Assembly: GCA_030149405.1 (NCBI GenBank)
Contig: JASBRM010000255.1
Location: forward strand, 1-8,861
Length of the DNA: 8,861 nt
Reading direction: 5' to 3'
From: Neptuniibacter sp.
GTDB taxonomy: Bacteria > Pseudomonadota > Gammaproteobacteria > Pseudomonadales > Balneatricaceae
This document shows positions 1 to 6,825 of the stretch, piece after piece. The notes under the pieces were generated by a model. The model searched no databases. It saw nothing but the letters and a program-made list of their open reading frames with translations, and had not been told where the DNA came from. Positions within the stretch are counted from its first letter, which is position 1, and the number at the start of each line of letters is the position of its first letter. The translations under genes were made by a program, and so were the position numbers.

Positions 1-1
1 A

Positions 2-1726
2 GCACTCTTTGCAATTGATGAGGCCCATTGTGTATCTCAGTGGGGGCATGATTTCAGACCAGAATATTTGCAGCTGAACCAACTAGGTACTCTTTTTCCC
101 GGTGTGCCACGCATCGCATTGACGGCAACCGCGGATAAACGCACCCAGCAGGAAATTGTTGAACGTCTGGAACTGGTAAATCCTGAGTGTTTTATCCAGG
201 GCTTTGATCGCCCCAATATTCGTTATCGAATCGGGCAAAAAGACAGCGCTAAGAAACAATTGCTTAAGTTCCTGACTAATGAACACCCCAAGGATTCCGG
301 AATTGTTTACTGCCTCTCCCGAAAGCGAGTGGAAGCAACTGCCGAGTGGTTATGTGATCAGGGCTTTAACGCGCTGCCTTACCATGCTGGTTTGAACCCT
401 GAACTTCGCAATCATCATCAACACCGATTCCTGACGGAAGAAAATATCATTATGGTGGCGACCATAGCGTTCGGTATGGGGATTGATAAGCCTAATGTCC
501 GCTTTGTTGCACACCTTGATCTACCAAAGAGTATTGAAGCTTATTATCAGGAAACCGGCCGGGCGGGGCGTGATGGTCAGCCTGCTGACGCGTGGATGGT
601 TTATGGGCTTCAGGATGTGATGTTCCTGCAGCAGATGCTGGAAAGTTCACAGGCTCCGTTAGAACAAAAAATAGTTGAGAAGCAGAAGCTCGAAGCGATG
701 CTGGGTTTGTGTGAAATCACCAGTTGTCGACGTCAGGTACTGTTGAGCTATTTTGGCGAGTCTGAGCATGAGCCTTGTGGCAATTGTGATACCTGTCTTG
801 AACCTGTTCCTGTATGGGATGGTACGGAAGCGGCGCGTAAGGCAATTTCAGCGGTATACCGTTCCGGACAGAGCTTTGGCGTGAATCATGTCGTGGATAT
901 TCTGCTGGGTAAGCCAAACGAAAAAACTGAACGTTATAAGCATCAGGAATTATCGACCTGGGGTATAGGCTCCGATCTGGACAAAAACCAGTGGCGTTCG
1001 GTTTTCCGGCAGTTAGTTGCCAGAGGCTTGTTAGGTGTGAATGTAGACCAGCATGGGGTTTTGCATTTAACCGAGAAGTGCAGGCCGCTGCTGCGAGGCG
1101 ATGAAAAGATCCAGCTGCGTAAAGATCAGAGACAAAGTACGCCCTACCGCAAGAGTCAGGTGCCTCAGAATAAGCTTGCAGCAGAGGATCATTCACTTTG
1201 GAACGATCTTAAAGCCCTGCGTAAACGACTATCGGAAGAACAGGATGTGCCGCCTTATGTCATTTTCCATGACGCTACCTTGATGGAAATGGTGATGTAT
1301 CGCCCGCAAACTCCTGAGCAATTCAGACGTCTTAACGGAGTCGGTGAGCGAAAGCTTGATCTCTACGGGGCGGATTTCCTAGGCGTGATCGAAGAACATG
1401 AAAATACAGAGAAACCTTCCGCAGATTCGCAGGCAGATGAGTCACTGACTCTGTACCGGGCAGGGATGACAGTGGAGCAGATTAGCCGTCAGCAGCACCT
1501 TTCAATCAACGCCATTTACGGGCATCTTGCGCAATTTATTCTCAAAGGGGAGCTTGATGTTCTGGATGTTATCGTTTTGCCAGAAGATGAGTTTTCTAAT
1601 ATCCAGCAAGTGATTCTGGAGTGCCAACACGATTTTGGACAGGCGCTAAAACCGGTCTATGAAGCTTTGGACGGCGTTTATGAGATGGGTGTACTGCGCT
1701 GTATCAAAGCCGGGTTGCAGCAATAG
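2..1726 (+). CDS. recQ: ATP-dependent DNA helicase RecQ, 5'-truncated by window edge
   Basis: RecQ unwinds DNA 3' to 5' in recombination and replication-fork repair. The reading frame is open from base 2 and gives 574 residues with no start codon in the window, so roughly 140 N-terminal residues, including the Walker A region, lie outside. Visible in order (fragment numbering): the DEAH box (6-9) followed by the aromatic-rich loop typical of RecQ; ALTATAD (39-45); motif V around AFGMGIDKP (157-165); motif [12 protein letters not shown] (183-192); the RQC zinc cysteines C242, C259, C262, C265, with the same 17-3-3 spacing as in E. coli RecQ; a winged-helix region; and an HRDC domain (about 395-467). 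Residues from about 480 to 574 form an extra C-terminal helical domain resembling the helix-turn-helix module found at the end of some RecQ and YpbB-type proteins. The whole protein would be about 710 residues, longer than the 609 of E. coli RecQ. It ends in TAG, which shares its G with the yqaA GTG start. Confidence 0.96.
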   Translation, partial: ALFAIDEAHCVSQWGHDFRPEYLQLNQLGTLFPGVPRIALTATADKRTQQEIVERLELVNPECFIQGFDRPNIRYRIGQKDSAKKQLLKFLTNEHPKDSGIVYCLSRKRVEATAEWLCDQGFNALPYHAGLNPELRNHHQHRFLTEENIIMVATIAFGMGIDKPNVRFVAHLDLPKSIEAYYQETGRAGRDGQPADAWMVYGLQDVMFLQQMLESSQAPLEQKIVEKQKLEAMLGLCEITSCRRQVLLSYFGESEHEPCGNCDTCLEPVPVWDGTEAARKAISAVYRSGQSFGVNHVVDILLGKPNEKTERYKHQELSTWGIGSDLDKNQWRSVFRQLVARGLLGVNVDQHGVLHLTEKCRPLLRGDEKIQLRKDQRQSTPYRKSQVPQNKLAAEDHSLWNDLKALRKRLSEEQDVPPYVIFHDATLMEMVMYRPQTPEQFRRLNGVGERKLDLYGADFLGVIEEHENTEKPSADSQADESLTLYRAGMTVEQISRQQHLSINAIYGHLAQFILKGELDVLDVIVLPEDEFSNIQQVILECQHDFGQALKPVYEALDGVYEMGVLRCIKAGLQQ

Positions 1727-2145
1727 TGACTGAGACGGGCAGCCTGTTGACGCTGTTTATCAGTGGGTTTGTATCTGCGACCCTGTTACCGGGCGGATCA
1801 GAGGCATTGTTAGCCTGGCAGCTATCGACCGGAGAATACAATCCGTGGTCATTATGGTTCGCTGTAACAACGGGAAATGCCTTGGGTGGCATTCTGACTT
1901 TTGTGATGGGATGGGTCATTGCAACTTATTACCCTTTAAAAGCTCTAAATAAGCCAGGGCAGCTGCGTGCAAAACAGTGGCTGGAACGGTTTGGTCCACT
2001 TTCACTGCTGATGTCGTGGCTGCCGATCATTGGTGATCCACTGTGTCTGGTTGCAGGGTGGTTAAAGTTTAATTTGTACCTGAGCTTTTTTATTATTTGT
2101 CTTGGCAAAGCGGTTCGCTATCTTTTAATTGTGGGCATTTTTTAA
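1726..2145 (+). CDS. yqaA: YqaA family inner-membrane protein (DedA/VTT-like)
   Basis: This 139-residue membrane protein aligns closely with E. coli YqaA (about 142 residues), a small relative of the DedA/SNARE-associated (VTT) family. The family's role is not settled; larger DedA proteins are linked to lipid-carrier flipping and envelope homeostasis. Conserved landmarks are ATLLPGGSE (18-26), the GNALGG turn (50-55), SWLPIIGDPLCLVAGW (97-112) and LGKAVRY (126-132), with three or four hydrophobic segments. The GTG start at 1726 overlaps the recQ stop by one base and has no good Shine-Dalgarno sequence, so translation is probably coupled to recQ. The start is chosen because the YqaA similarity begins almost at once and no other suitable start lies nearby. 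Family assignment is secure; function is unknown. Confidence 0.88.
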   Translation: MTETGSLLTLFISGFVSATLLPGGSEALLAWQLSTGEYNPWSLWFAVTTGNALGGILTFVMGWVIATYYPLKALNKPGQLRAKQWLERFGPLSLLMSWLPIIGDPLCLVAGWLKFNLYLSFFIICLGKAVRYLLIVGIF

Positions 2146-2161
2146 CCGAGTATTTATGGCT

Positions 2162-2170
2162 AAGGGGGAA
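2162..2170 (+). promoter_or_regulatory. Shine-Dalgarno for the metzincin-like gene
   Basis: The purine run AAGGGGGAA lies just before the ATG at 2174 and fixes that codon as the start. It allows translation independent of yqaA, 28 nt upstream. Confidence 0.7.
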
Positions 2171-2173
2171 TAA

Positions 2174-2980
2174 ATGGCGAAACGCAGCTTCTTTAGCCAA
2201 CTCAGATTAGTTTTGTTGCTCCTGTTGTTACTAGTTGTCAGCCTGAATACCTGGTTATCCAGGGTAAGGACCACCGACTGGCAGGAACCTCTGTGGGTCG
2301 CCATCTATCCTATCAATGCTGATCAAAGAGCAGATACTCAGCTCTACATTAATTCGCTGCAAGATGACCAGTTCGACGATATAGAAGACTTTTTCACCCG
2401 TGAAGCTTCCCGCTACGGGGTGATTTTGGATAAACCTATGGAGGTTTTTGTAGCGCCTGAAGTAGAAGGACAACCGCCAAAACCACCGATTGAAGCCAGC
2501 ATTCTGGAAAGTGTGATCTGGAGCCTCAAATTACGCTACTGGGCCTGGGGCAATGATACCTGGAATCAAGTTACCTCACCGGATATTAAAATCTACCTGC
2601 GTTTGTTTTCCGTCCAGAATACTCACATTCTTGAACACTCTTTAGGCCTTCAGAAAGGCATGATCGGTGTCGTTAACGGCTTTGCCAGTGTGGACTACCA
2701 GGCCCAGAATAACTTTGTAACGGTGCATGAAATACTTCATACACTTGGGGCTTCCGACAAATATAATCTCCAGAATCTACCCGTCTGGCCGGAAGGCTAT
2801 GCAGATCCTTATCAGGAGCCTTTGTATCCACAATACCGAGCAGAAGTGATGGGTGGCAGGATGCCTCAGTCCAGCAGCTTTGCGTTGATTCCAACCAGTA
2901 TGGATCAGGTTGTGGTCGGTCCGAAAACGGCTACTGAGATCAATTGGCCTCTAGAGGTTATTGGAGCAGAAGGAGAGTGA
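2174..2980 (+). CDS. Membrane-anchored metzincin-like metalloprotease, uncharacterised
   Basis: A 268-residue protein that I do not recognise as a named family. Residues 11-29 are a strongly hydrophobic, leucine-rich stretch after a basic start (MAKR), which fits a signal anchor with the rest in the periplasm. The key signal is HEILHTLGASD at 185-195: H185, E186, H189, G192 and D195 match the metzincin zinc-protease pattern HExxHxxGxxH/D, with Asp as third ligand as in snapalysin-like enzymes. A methionine in AEVMGG (M226), 31 residues further on, could be the Met-turn. The middle part is rich in Trp and Tyr and has no visible repeats. It probably belongs to the recQ-yqaA transcription unit (28-nt gap) and ends 5 nt from the convergent DUF302 gene. 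The protease call rests on the motif and layout; substrate and activity are unknown. Confidence 0.72.
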   Translation: MAKRSFFSQLRLVLLLLLLLVVSLNTWLSRVRTTDWQEPLWVAIYPINADQRADTQLYINSLQDDQFDDIEDFFTREASRYGVILDKPMEVFVAPEVEGQPPKPPIEASILESVIWSLKLRYWAWGNDTWNQVTSPDIKIYLRLFSVQNTHILEHSLGLQKGMIGVVNGFASVDYQAQNNFVTVHEILHTLGASDKYNLQNLPVWPEGYADPYQEPLYPQYRAEVMGGRMPQSSSFALIPTSMDQVVVGPKTATEINWPLEVIGAEGE

Positions 2981-2985
2981 AGGAA

Positions 2986-3468
2986 TTACTCTGCACCAGA
3001 CGCTTTGAGTGCTTTTTCTATATCCGCTTCTAGTTCTTTCAGAATCTCTTGAGCCGGGCTTTCCGGGTGAATCTTAGAAGGGCGTAAAAACATCAATTGG
3101 GTTGTTTCGTTCTTGTGTAGCAGGGTTACTGAAAGTGGGCATAAGGCTGCCATCTCTGGGTCTTTGTTTACAACCTGATTTGCGTACCAGGGATTACAGA
3201 AAACCAGACTGCGAATCTCTGCATAACCATGACGGTTATAGTCATCGCCCCAGCGTTCCTTAAAGTGGGACAGTGAATTGCCAATGTTGGGTTCAAAAAC
3301 AACAAAAAACCGATGATCTTCCAGCGCTTGCCGAACCTGATCGTAGTTGAAATCAAAATCACCTTTAAGTTGCAGTTTCATCACAGGCGAAGCCTGAGCT
3401 AACGAAGCGAAGAACAAACTGAAGACAAGTATTAAAAGCTTGCTTTTAAAATGGGTCAGATTGTTCAT
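2986..3468 (-). CDS. Secreted DUF302-like protein
   Basis: A 160-residue protein with a clear Sec signal peptide: basic [10 protein letters not shown], a hydrophobic core (11-23) and a likely cleavage site after A24-Q25-A26. The mature part looks like a DUF302 domain, a small fold of unknown function: an early segment ([20 protein letters not shown]), then the FxNP element (FCNPWYAN, 90-97) and the following strand (CPLSVTLL). C91 and C110 sit in the two core segments and could form a disulfide in the periplasm. The ATG at 3468 is chosen over an in-frame ATG at 3501 because GGAGG (3473-3477 on the plus strand) precedes it and the signal peptide starts there; the upstream ATG has no Shine-Dalgarno sequence and would add eleven residues in front. 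The gene is divergent from ttcA and convergent with the metzincin-like gene. Confidence 0.75.
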   Translation of the reverse strand: MNNLTHFKSKLLILVFSLFFASLAQASPVMKLQLKGDFDFNYDQVRQALEDHRFFVVFEPNIGNSLSHFKERWGDDYNRHGYAEIRSLVFCNPWYANQVVNKDPEMAALCPLSVTLLHKNETTQLMFLRPSKIHPESPAQEILKELEADIEKALKASGAE

Positions 3469-3472
3469 GTCA

Positions 3473-3477
3473 CCTCC
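3473..3477 (-). promoter_or_regulatory. Shine-Dalgarno GGAGG of the DUF302-like gene
   Basis: On the minus strand GGAGG is followed by TGAC and then the ATG at 3468-3466. The 4-nt spacing is short but usable, and it decides the start against the ATG at 3501. Confidence 0.7.
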
Positions 3478-3531
3478 GCTGAGAAACTGCTGCTGTTGCA
3501 TTTATTCAGTAATGAGTTCCGAAGTGTATCG

Positions 3532-3552
3532 CTACATAGCATGTAGTATAAT
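3532..3552 (+). promoter_or_regulatory. ttcA promoter -10 box with abutting operator-like palindrome
   Basis: A perfect sigma-70 -10 box TATAAT lies at 3547-3552. Directly upstream, at 3532-3546, is a perfect inverted repeat CTACAT-AGC-ATGTAG. The -35 region (about 3524-3529, GTGTAT) is poor, so the promoter may need an activator, or the palindrome may be a repressor site between -35 and -10. Transcription would begin near 3559 and give ttcA a leader of about 34 nt. On the minus strand the same bases read TATACT (3550-3545), a possible -10 box for the DUF302-like gene. No bound protein can be named. Confidence 0.5.
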
Positions 3553-3592
3553 TACGCCTCTTTTAATCTTAGGCAAGTCAAATTTACACAGC

Positions 3593-4543
3593 ATGAGCGA
3601 CCAAAACACCCTCCCTGAATCCAATACTGAGAAATCTGCTGAACAAAAAAAGCAGAAGACCCGTTTGAATAAACTGCAGAAACGTCTCCGTAGGGAGATG
3701 GGGCGTGCGATTCAGGACTTCAATATGATTGAAGAAGGCGACAAGATAATGGTCTGCCTCTCCGGGGGCAAAGACTCCTACGCCATGCTGGATATCTTAA
3801 TGAATCTGCAGCGCAGTGCTCCGGTCAATTTTGAGCTGGTGGCAGTGAATCTGGACCAGAAACAACCGGGCTTTCCCGAGCATGTACTGCCTGAGTATCT
3901 ATCCACAATTGATGTGCCTTTCCATATTCTGGAAAGGGATACCTATTCGGTAGTTAAGGAAGTTGTTCCTGAAGGTAAAACCACCTGCGCACTGTGTTCA
4001 CGTCTGAGACGTGGATCGTTGTATGGTTTTGCCGAAGAGATCGGCGCTAACAAGATCGCTTTGGGACATCACCGTGACGACATTCTGGAAACATTGTTCC
4101 TGAATATGTTCTACGGCGGAAAGTTGAAATCCATGCCACCTAAACTGGTTTCTGATGATGGCAAGAATATGGTGATTCGGCCGTTGGCGTATTCCCGCGA
4201 AAAAGATATTGCGGCTTATGCAGAACTGAAAGAGTTCCCAATCATTCCTTGTAACCTCTGTGGTTCTCAGGAAAACCTGCAACGTCAGGTGATTAAAGAG
4301 ATGCTACAGGACTGGGATAAGCGCTTCCCTGGTCGTATTGAGACCATGTTCCGCTCCATGCAGCATGTTGTGCCTTCTCATCTGGCGGATACCGAACTGT
4401 TTGACTTCAAAGGCCTGCAACATGGTTATCCACATGGCATTGTGCCGGGCAGTGAAAGCCCTGTGCGAGAGGAGCCGGAAGCAGACCTTTCTAAATCGGT
4501 ACAGAGTTTCACACCAACTAAGATAGATGTTCTGTCTATCTGA
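3593..4543 (+). CDS. ttcA: tRNA 2-thiocytidine biosynthesis protein TtcA
   Basis: TtcA activates cytidine 32 of certain tRNAs with ATP and inserts sulfur to make 2-thiocytidine, using an oxygen-sensitive Fe-S cluster; it acts in the cytosol. The 316-residue product is close in length to E. coli TtcA (311). Visible motifs are the PP-loop SGGKDS (57-62) that binds ATP, the cluster-type CALC pair (C132, C135) followed by SRLRRG, LGHHRDD in the core, and CNLCGSQ (C220, C223), which should supply a further cluster cysteine. The frame is open upstream to 3440, but the ATG at 3593 is chosen: similarity to TtcA begins after it, and the predicted transcription start (near 3559) lies downstream of the earlier candidate ATG codons. 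No good Shine-Dalgarno sequence precedes it. The N-terminus is charged and Gln/Lys-rich (residues 13-34). Assignment is firm. Confidence 0.96.
   Translation: MSDQNTLPESNTEKSAEQKKQKTRLNKLQKRLRREMGRAIQDFNMIEEGDKIMVCLSGGKDSYAMLDILMNLQRSAPVNFELVAVNLDQKQPGFPEHVLPEYLSTIDVPFHILERDTYSVVKEVVPEGKTTCALCSRLRRGSLYGFAEEIGANKIALGHHRDDILETLFLNMFYGGKLKSMPPKLVSDDGKNMVIRPLAYSREKDIAAYAELKEFPIIPCNLCGSQENLQRQVIKEMLQDWDKRFPGRIETMFRSMQHVVPSHLADTELFDFKGLQHGYPHGIVPGSESPVREEPEADLSKSVQSFTPTKIDVLSI
4521..4541 (+). other. Hairpin at the end of ttcA
   Basis: AGATAGA (4521-4527) pairs with TCTATCT (4535-4541), a 7-bp stem with a short loop that could gain one G-U pair. The stem reaches the first base of the TGA stop codon. 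There is no T-run after it, so it is not a standard intrinsic terminator; it could protect the mRNA 3' end or act with the next hairpin. Confidence 0.35.
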
Positions 4544-4551
4544 ATGAGCTG

Positions 4552-4572
4552 ATGTCCGAATCTGTCGGATAT
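4552..4572 (+). terminator. Possible weak terminator or 3'-end hairpin after ttcA
   Basis: ATGTCCGA (4552-4559) and TCGGATAT (4565-4572) can form an 8-bp stem, including one G-U pair, around the loop ATCTG. It lies nine bases after the ttcA stop codon. The following sequence is not T-rich, which argues against a strong Rho-independent terminator. Confidence 0.3.
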
Positions 4573-4578
4573 ATGTCA

Positions 4579-4607
4579 TTGCTGACACTGTGTGATAGCG
4601 CGATACT
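4579..4607 (+). promoter_or_regulatory. Candidate sigma-70 promoter for the regulator-transporter unit
   Basis: TTGCTG (4579-4584) and GATACT (4602-4607) are separated by 17 nt and match the consensus at 3 of 6 and 4 of 6 positions. They lie about 60 nt before the GTG at 4668. This is a weak match, which would fit a promoter controlled by the regulator it precedes, but nothing here proves that. Confidence 0.3.
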
Positions 4608-4655
4608 CTCTTGTAACTCATCAGGTCCGTGAATAAACAGGCCTGTCTAAAGATC

Positions 4656-4662
4656 AGGAGAG
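4656..4662 (+). promoter_or_regulatory. Shine-Dalgarno AGGAGAG deciding the GTG start at 4668
   Basis: AGGAGAG sits 5 nt before the GTG at 4668. An in-frame GTG at 4629 has no comparable site and would add thirteen residues that do not belong to the DJ-1/PfpI fold. Confidence 0.7.
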
Positions 4663-4667
4663 TTAGC

Positions 4668-5639
4668 GTGAAAACCATCGCCGCACTTGGCTATACCAAT
4701 TGCCAGATCCTTGATATTACCGGACCCATGCAGGTATTTGCTTCAGCAAATAAGGCATTAGGTCATCCTGCTTACTATCTCCAGATTCTGGGTTTAGATG
4801 CGTCTCCTATTATTACTAATTCCGGGATGCGGCTCCTTCCTGATGCCGTTTATGGCGATGTATGCGAGATCGATACTCTGTTTTTCGCCGGTGGCTTTGG
4901 TGTTACGGATGTTATTCAGGATTCTGCATTAATCGATTGGGTCAAAGATAAAGCGAATAATGTGAGACGCATTGCTTCTGTATGCAGTGGTGCCTTTATT
5001 CTCGCAGAAGCCGGATTGTTACAGGGAAAAAAAGCAGCTACCCACTGGTGTGCCTGTGACAAACTTGCTGCCGCTTATCAGGATGTTGAGGTGGAACCGG
5101 ATGCCATCTGGATCAGCCAGGGTAACCTGTACACTTCAGCTGGCGTCACTTCAGGAATCGATCTGGCATTAGCTTTGGTTGAAGAGGACTATGGCCACGC
5201 GATTTCGATGGAAGTAGCTCGAGAGCTGGTGGTATTTATGCGGCGGCCGGGAGGGCAGGCCCAATACAGTAATCAACTTCAGGCCCAGCATAAGGCCAGT
5301 GGGATGGTGGCAAAGGCAATTGCACACATTGAAAGTAATATCGCGTCAGACCTGACCTTGGACCGTTTAGCTGAAGTCTGTTGCATCAGTGAGCGACATT
5401 TGTTCCGACTTTTTAAAAAGGAGATGGGCTGTTCTCCCGCCAGTTATCTTGAATCCAGTCGCATGGATCTGGCGCAGAAACTTTTGGTGGATGGGTCTTT
5501 AAATAATGATCAGGTGGCTCTTCGATCAGGGTTAGGCTCAGCAGATAATTTACGCCGGGTGTTTACACGTCGGCTTGGTATCACCCCCAGTGAATATAAA
5601 CAGCGCTTTGGAAAAACACAGCAGGGATTATTGAGATGA
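4668..5639 (+). CDS. GlxA family transcriptional regulator (DJ-1/PfpI + AraC HTH)
   Basis: A 323-residue DNA-binding regulator of the GlxA type: an N-terminal DJ-1/PfpI (class I glutamine amidotransferase-like) domain that likely senses a small metabolite, fused to a C-terminal AraC helix-turn-helix pair. The first domain (about 3-190) shows the family start with DITGP (16-20), FFAGGFG (72-78), and the nucleophile-elbow segment with C106 in SVCSGAFILAEAGLL, then ATHW (124-127). C106 is retained, although many regulators of this type have lost catalysis. The AraC part (about 213-315) contains LTLDRLAEVCCISERHLFRLF and the second HTH ending in GITPSEYKQRF. Its TGA overlaps the ATG of the MFS gene (ATGA), so the two are translationally coupled, and it probably controls that transporter. 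The GTG start at 4668 is supported by AGGAGAG. The ligand is unknown. Confidence 0.9.
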   Translation: MKTIAALGYTNCQILDITGPMQVFASANKALGHPAYYLQILGLDASPIITNSGMRLLPDAVYGDVCEIDTLFFAGGFGVTDVIQDSALIDWVKDKANNVRRIASVCSGAFILAEAGLLQGKKAATHWCACDKLAAAYQDVEVEPDAIWISQGNLYTSAGVTSGIDLALALVEEDYGHAISMEVARELVVFMRRPGGQAQYSNQLQAQHKASGMVAKAIAHIESNIASDLTLDRLAEVCCISERHLFRLFKKEMGCSPASYLESSRMDLAQKLLVDGSLNNDQVALRSGLGSADNLRRVFTRRLGITPSEYKQRFGKTQQGLLR

Positions 5640-6820
5640 ACAGGAATGTATTACTTTTATCAGGCTGCCAGGCGCTTTTAACCACGGGAAATATCCTTTT
5701 AGTTTCAGTTGTCGCGCTCATAGGTCAGGGACTGACGAATAACCCATCCCTAACCACCTTTCCTGTTGCGACTCAGTTTATTGGTTTGATGATGGCGACG
5801 ATACCCGCCTCTCTGATCATGAAACGTATTGGTCGTAAGAACGGCTTTTATCTGGGCAATACGGTCGGTATATGTGGCGCACTCATCTGTGTCCAGGCCT
5901 TAACTGCTTCAAACTTTTACCTGTTCTCATTCGGAACATTTTTACTGGGTATCGGGATTGGTTTTGGAACACTGTACCGGTTTGCAGCGGTTGAAGTGTG
6001 TCCTGAAGAGCATAAAAGCCGGGCCATCTCTTTTGTCATGGCCGGAGGTGTTATTGCCGCGGTAGTAGGACCGCAACTGGCAGTATCAAGCCAGAATATG
6101 TTTGGTGAAGCGCAGTTTACCGGCGCTTTTGTTGGCTTGGTGGGATTGTATTGCCTGGCTTTAATTATGCTGTTTTTCACTAAAATTCCGAAAGAGGACA
6201 GCAGTACACAGGTGAGTGCAGAGCAGAGACCTTTAATCGAGATTATCAGGCAACCGGTTTTCATCGTTGCGGTTGTGGTTGCTATGGTCAGTTATGTAGT
6301 GATGAACCTGCTTATGACAGCAACACCGCTGGCTATGGCGAGGTGTGGTTATACCTTTGCATCAGCAGCACAGGTTATTGAGTGGCATGTATTGGGTATG
6401 TTTGTTCCGTCTTTCTTCACCGGTAGCCTTATATCCAGATTTGGTGTGTATCGAGTGATGTATGCAGGGGTGGTCTGTAATCTGATGTGTATCGGAATTA
6501 ACCTGAATGGCATTTCTGAATGGCATTTCTGGAGTGCGTTATTACTGTTGGGTGTTGGCTGGAACTTTATGTTTATCAGTGCGACTCAATTGGTTACGAG
6601 TAGCTATCAACCCGCCGAGAAAGCGAAAACTCAGGCTGCGAATGAGTTTATGATTTTTAGTATGGTTACGGTTTCTGCTCTTTCCTCAGGTTGGCTAGAG
6701 TCAAGTTATGGTTGGCAGGCGATGAATTGGATGGTACTTCCACTGGTACTTTGGGCATTATCTGTTATGTTTTTTATAGGCAGTAAACAAAGTTCATCAC
6801 CCGCAACTGTTTCTGGATAG
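5636..6820 (+). CDS. Major facilitator superfamily (MFS) transporter
   Basis: A 394-residue integral membrane protein with about twelve hydrophobic segments in two halves, joined by a polar cytoplasmic loop around residues 183-203 (KIPKEDSSTQVSAEQ). The loop between helices 2 and 3 carries MKRIGRKNG (62-70), the basic, Gly-rich MFS motif A region. A conserved-looking GVGWNFMFISATQLV segment followed by YQPAEKAKTQAANEF lies in the second half, as in many MFS drug or metabolite exporters. Substrate and direction cannot be read from the sequence. The ATG at 5636 overlaps the regulator's stop codon, and AGGGA (5623-5627) precedes it with 8-nt spacing. The next gene starts 5 nt after the stop, so the three genes form one unit. 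A 13-bp tandem repeat lies within the coding sequence. Confidence 0.88.
   Translation: MNRNVLLLSGCQALLTTGNILLVSVVALIGQGLTNNPSLTTFPVATQFIGLMMATIPASLIMKRIGRKNGFYLGNTVGICGALICVQALTASNFYLFSFGTFLLGIGIGFGTLYRFAAVEVCPEEHKSRAISFVMAGGVIAAVVGPQLAVSSQNMFGEAQFTGAFVGLVGLYCLALIMLFFTKIPKEDSSTQVSAEQRPLIEIIRQPVFIVAVVVAMVSYVVMNLLMTATPLAMARCGYTFASAAQVIEWHVLGMFVPSFFTGSLISRFGVYRVMYAGVVCNLMCIGINLNGISEWHFWSALLLLGVGWNFMFISATQLVTSSYQPAEKAKTQAANEFMIFSMVTVSALSSGWLESSYGWQAMNWMVLPLVLWALSVMFFIGSKQSSSPATVSG
6503..6531 (+). repeat. 13-bp tandem duplication inside the MFS gene
   Basis: The unit CTGAATGGCATTT occurs twice in direct succession (6503-6515 and 6516-6528), followed by CTG of a third copy. The unit length is not a multiple of three, so the two copies are read in different frames (LNGI, then SEWHF). 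The gene is intact in the present state. Confidence 0.85.
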
Positions 6821-6825
6821 AGTAA

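Noticed and set aside
717..1196. 159-codon open frame on the minus strand inside recQ
   Set aside because: It is antisense to well-conserved RQC sequence, and its product has low-complexity, non-family composition.
3440..3592. Upstream in-frame extension of ttcA adding 51 residues
   Set aside because: It overlaps the start of the DUF302-like gene and the putative promoter at 3547-3552, contains a CCCC run unlike TtcA, and TtcA similarity starts only after the ATG at 3593.
4304..4678. 124-codon minus-strand frame over the ttcA end and the following gap
   Set aside because: It is mostly antisense to conserved ttcA, with no recognisable domain and no Shine-Dalgarno sequence.
5917..6264. 115-codon open frame on the minus strand inside the MFS gene
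   Set aside because: It is the antisense of hydrophobic codons, giving a Pro/Ser/Lys-rich translation typical of a shadow frame.
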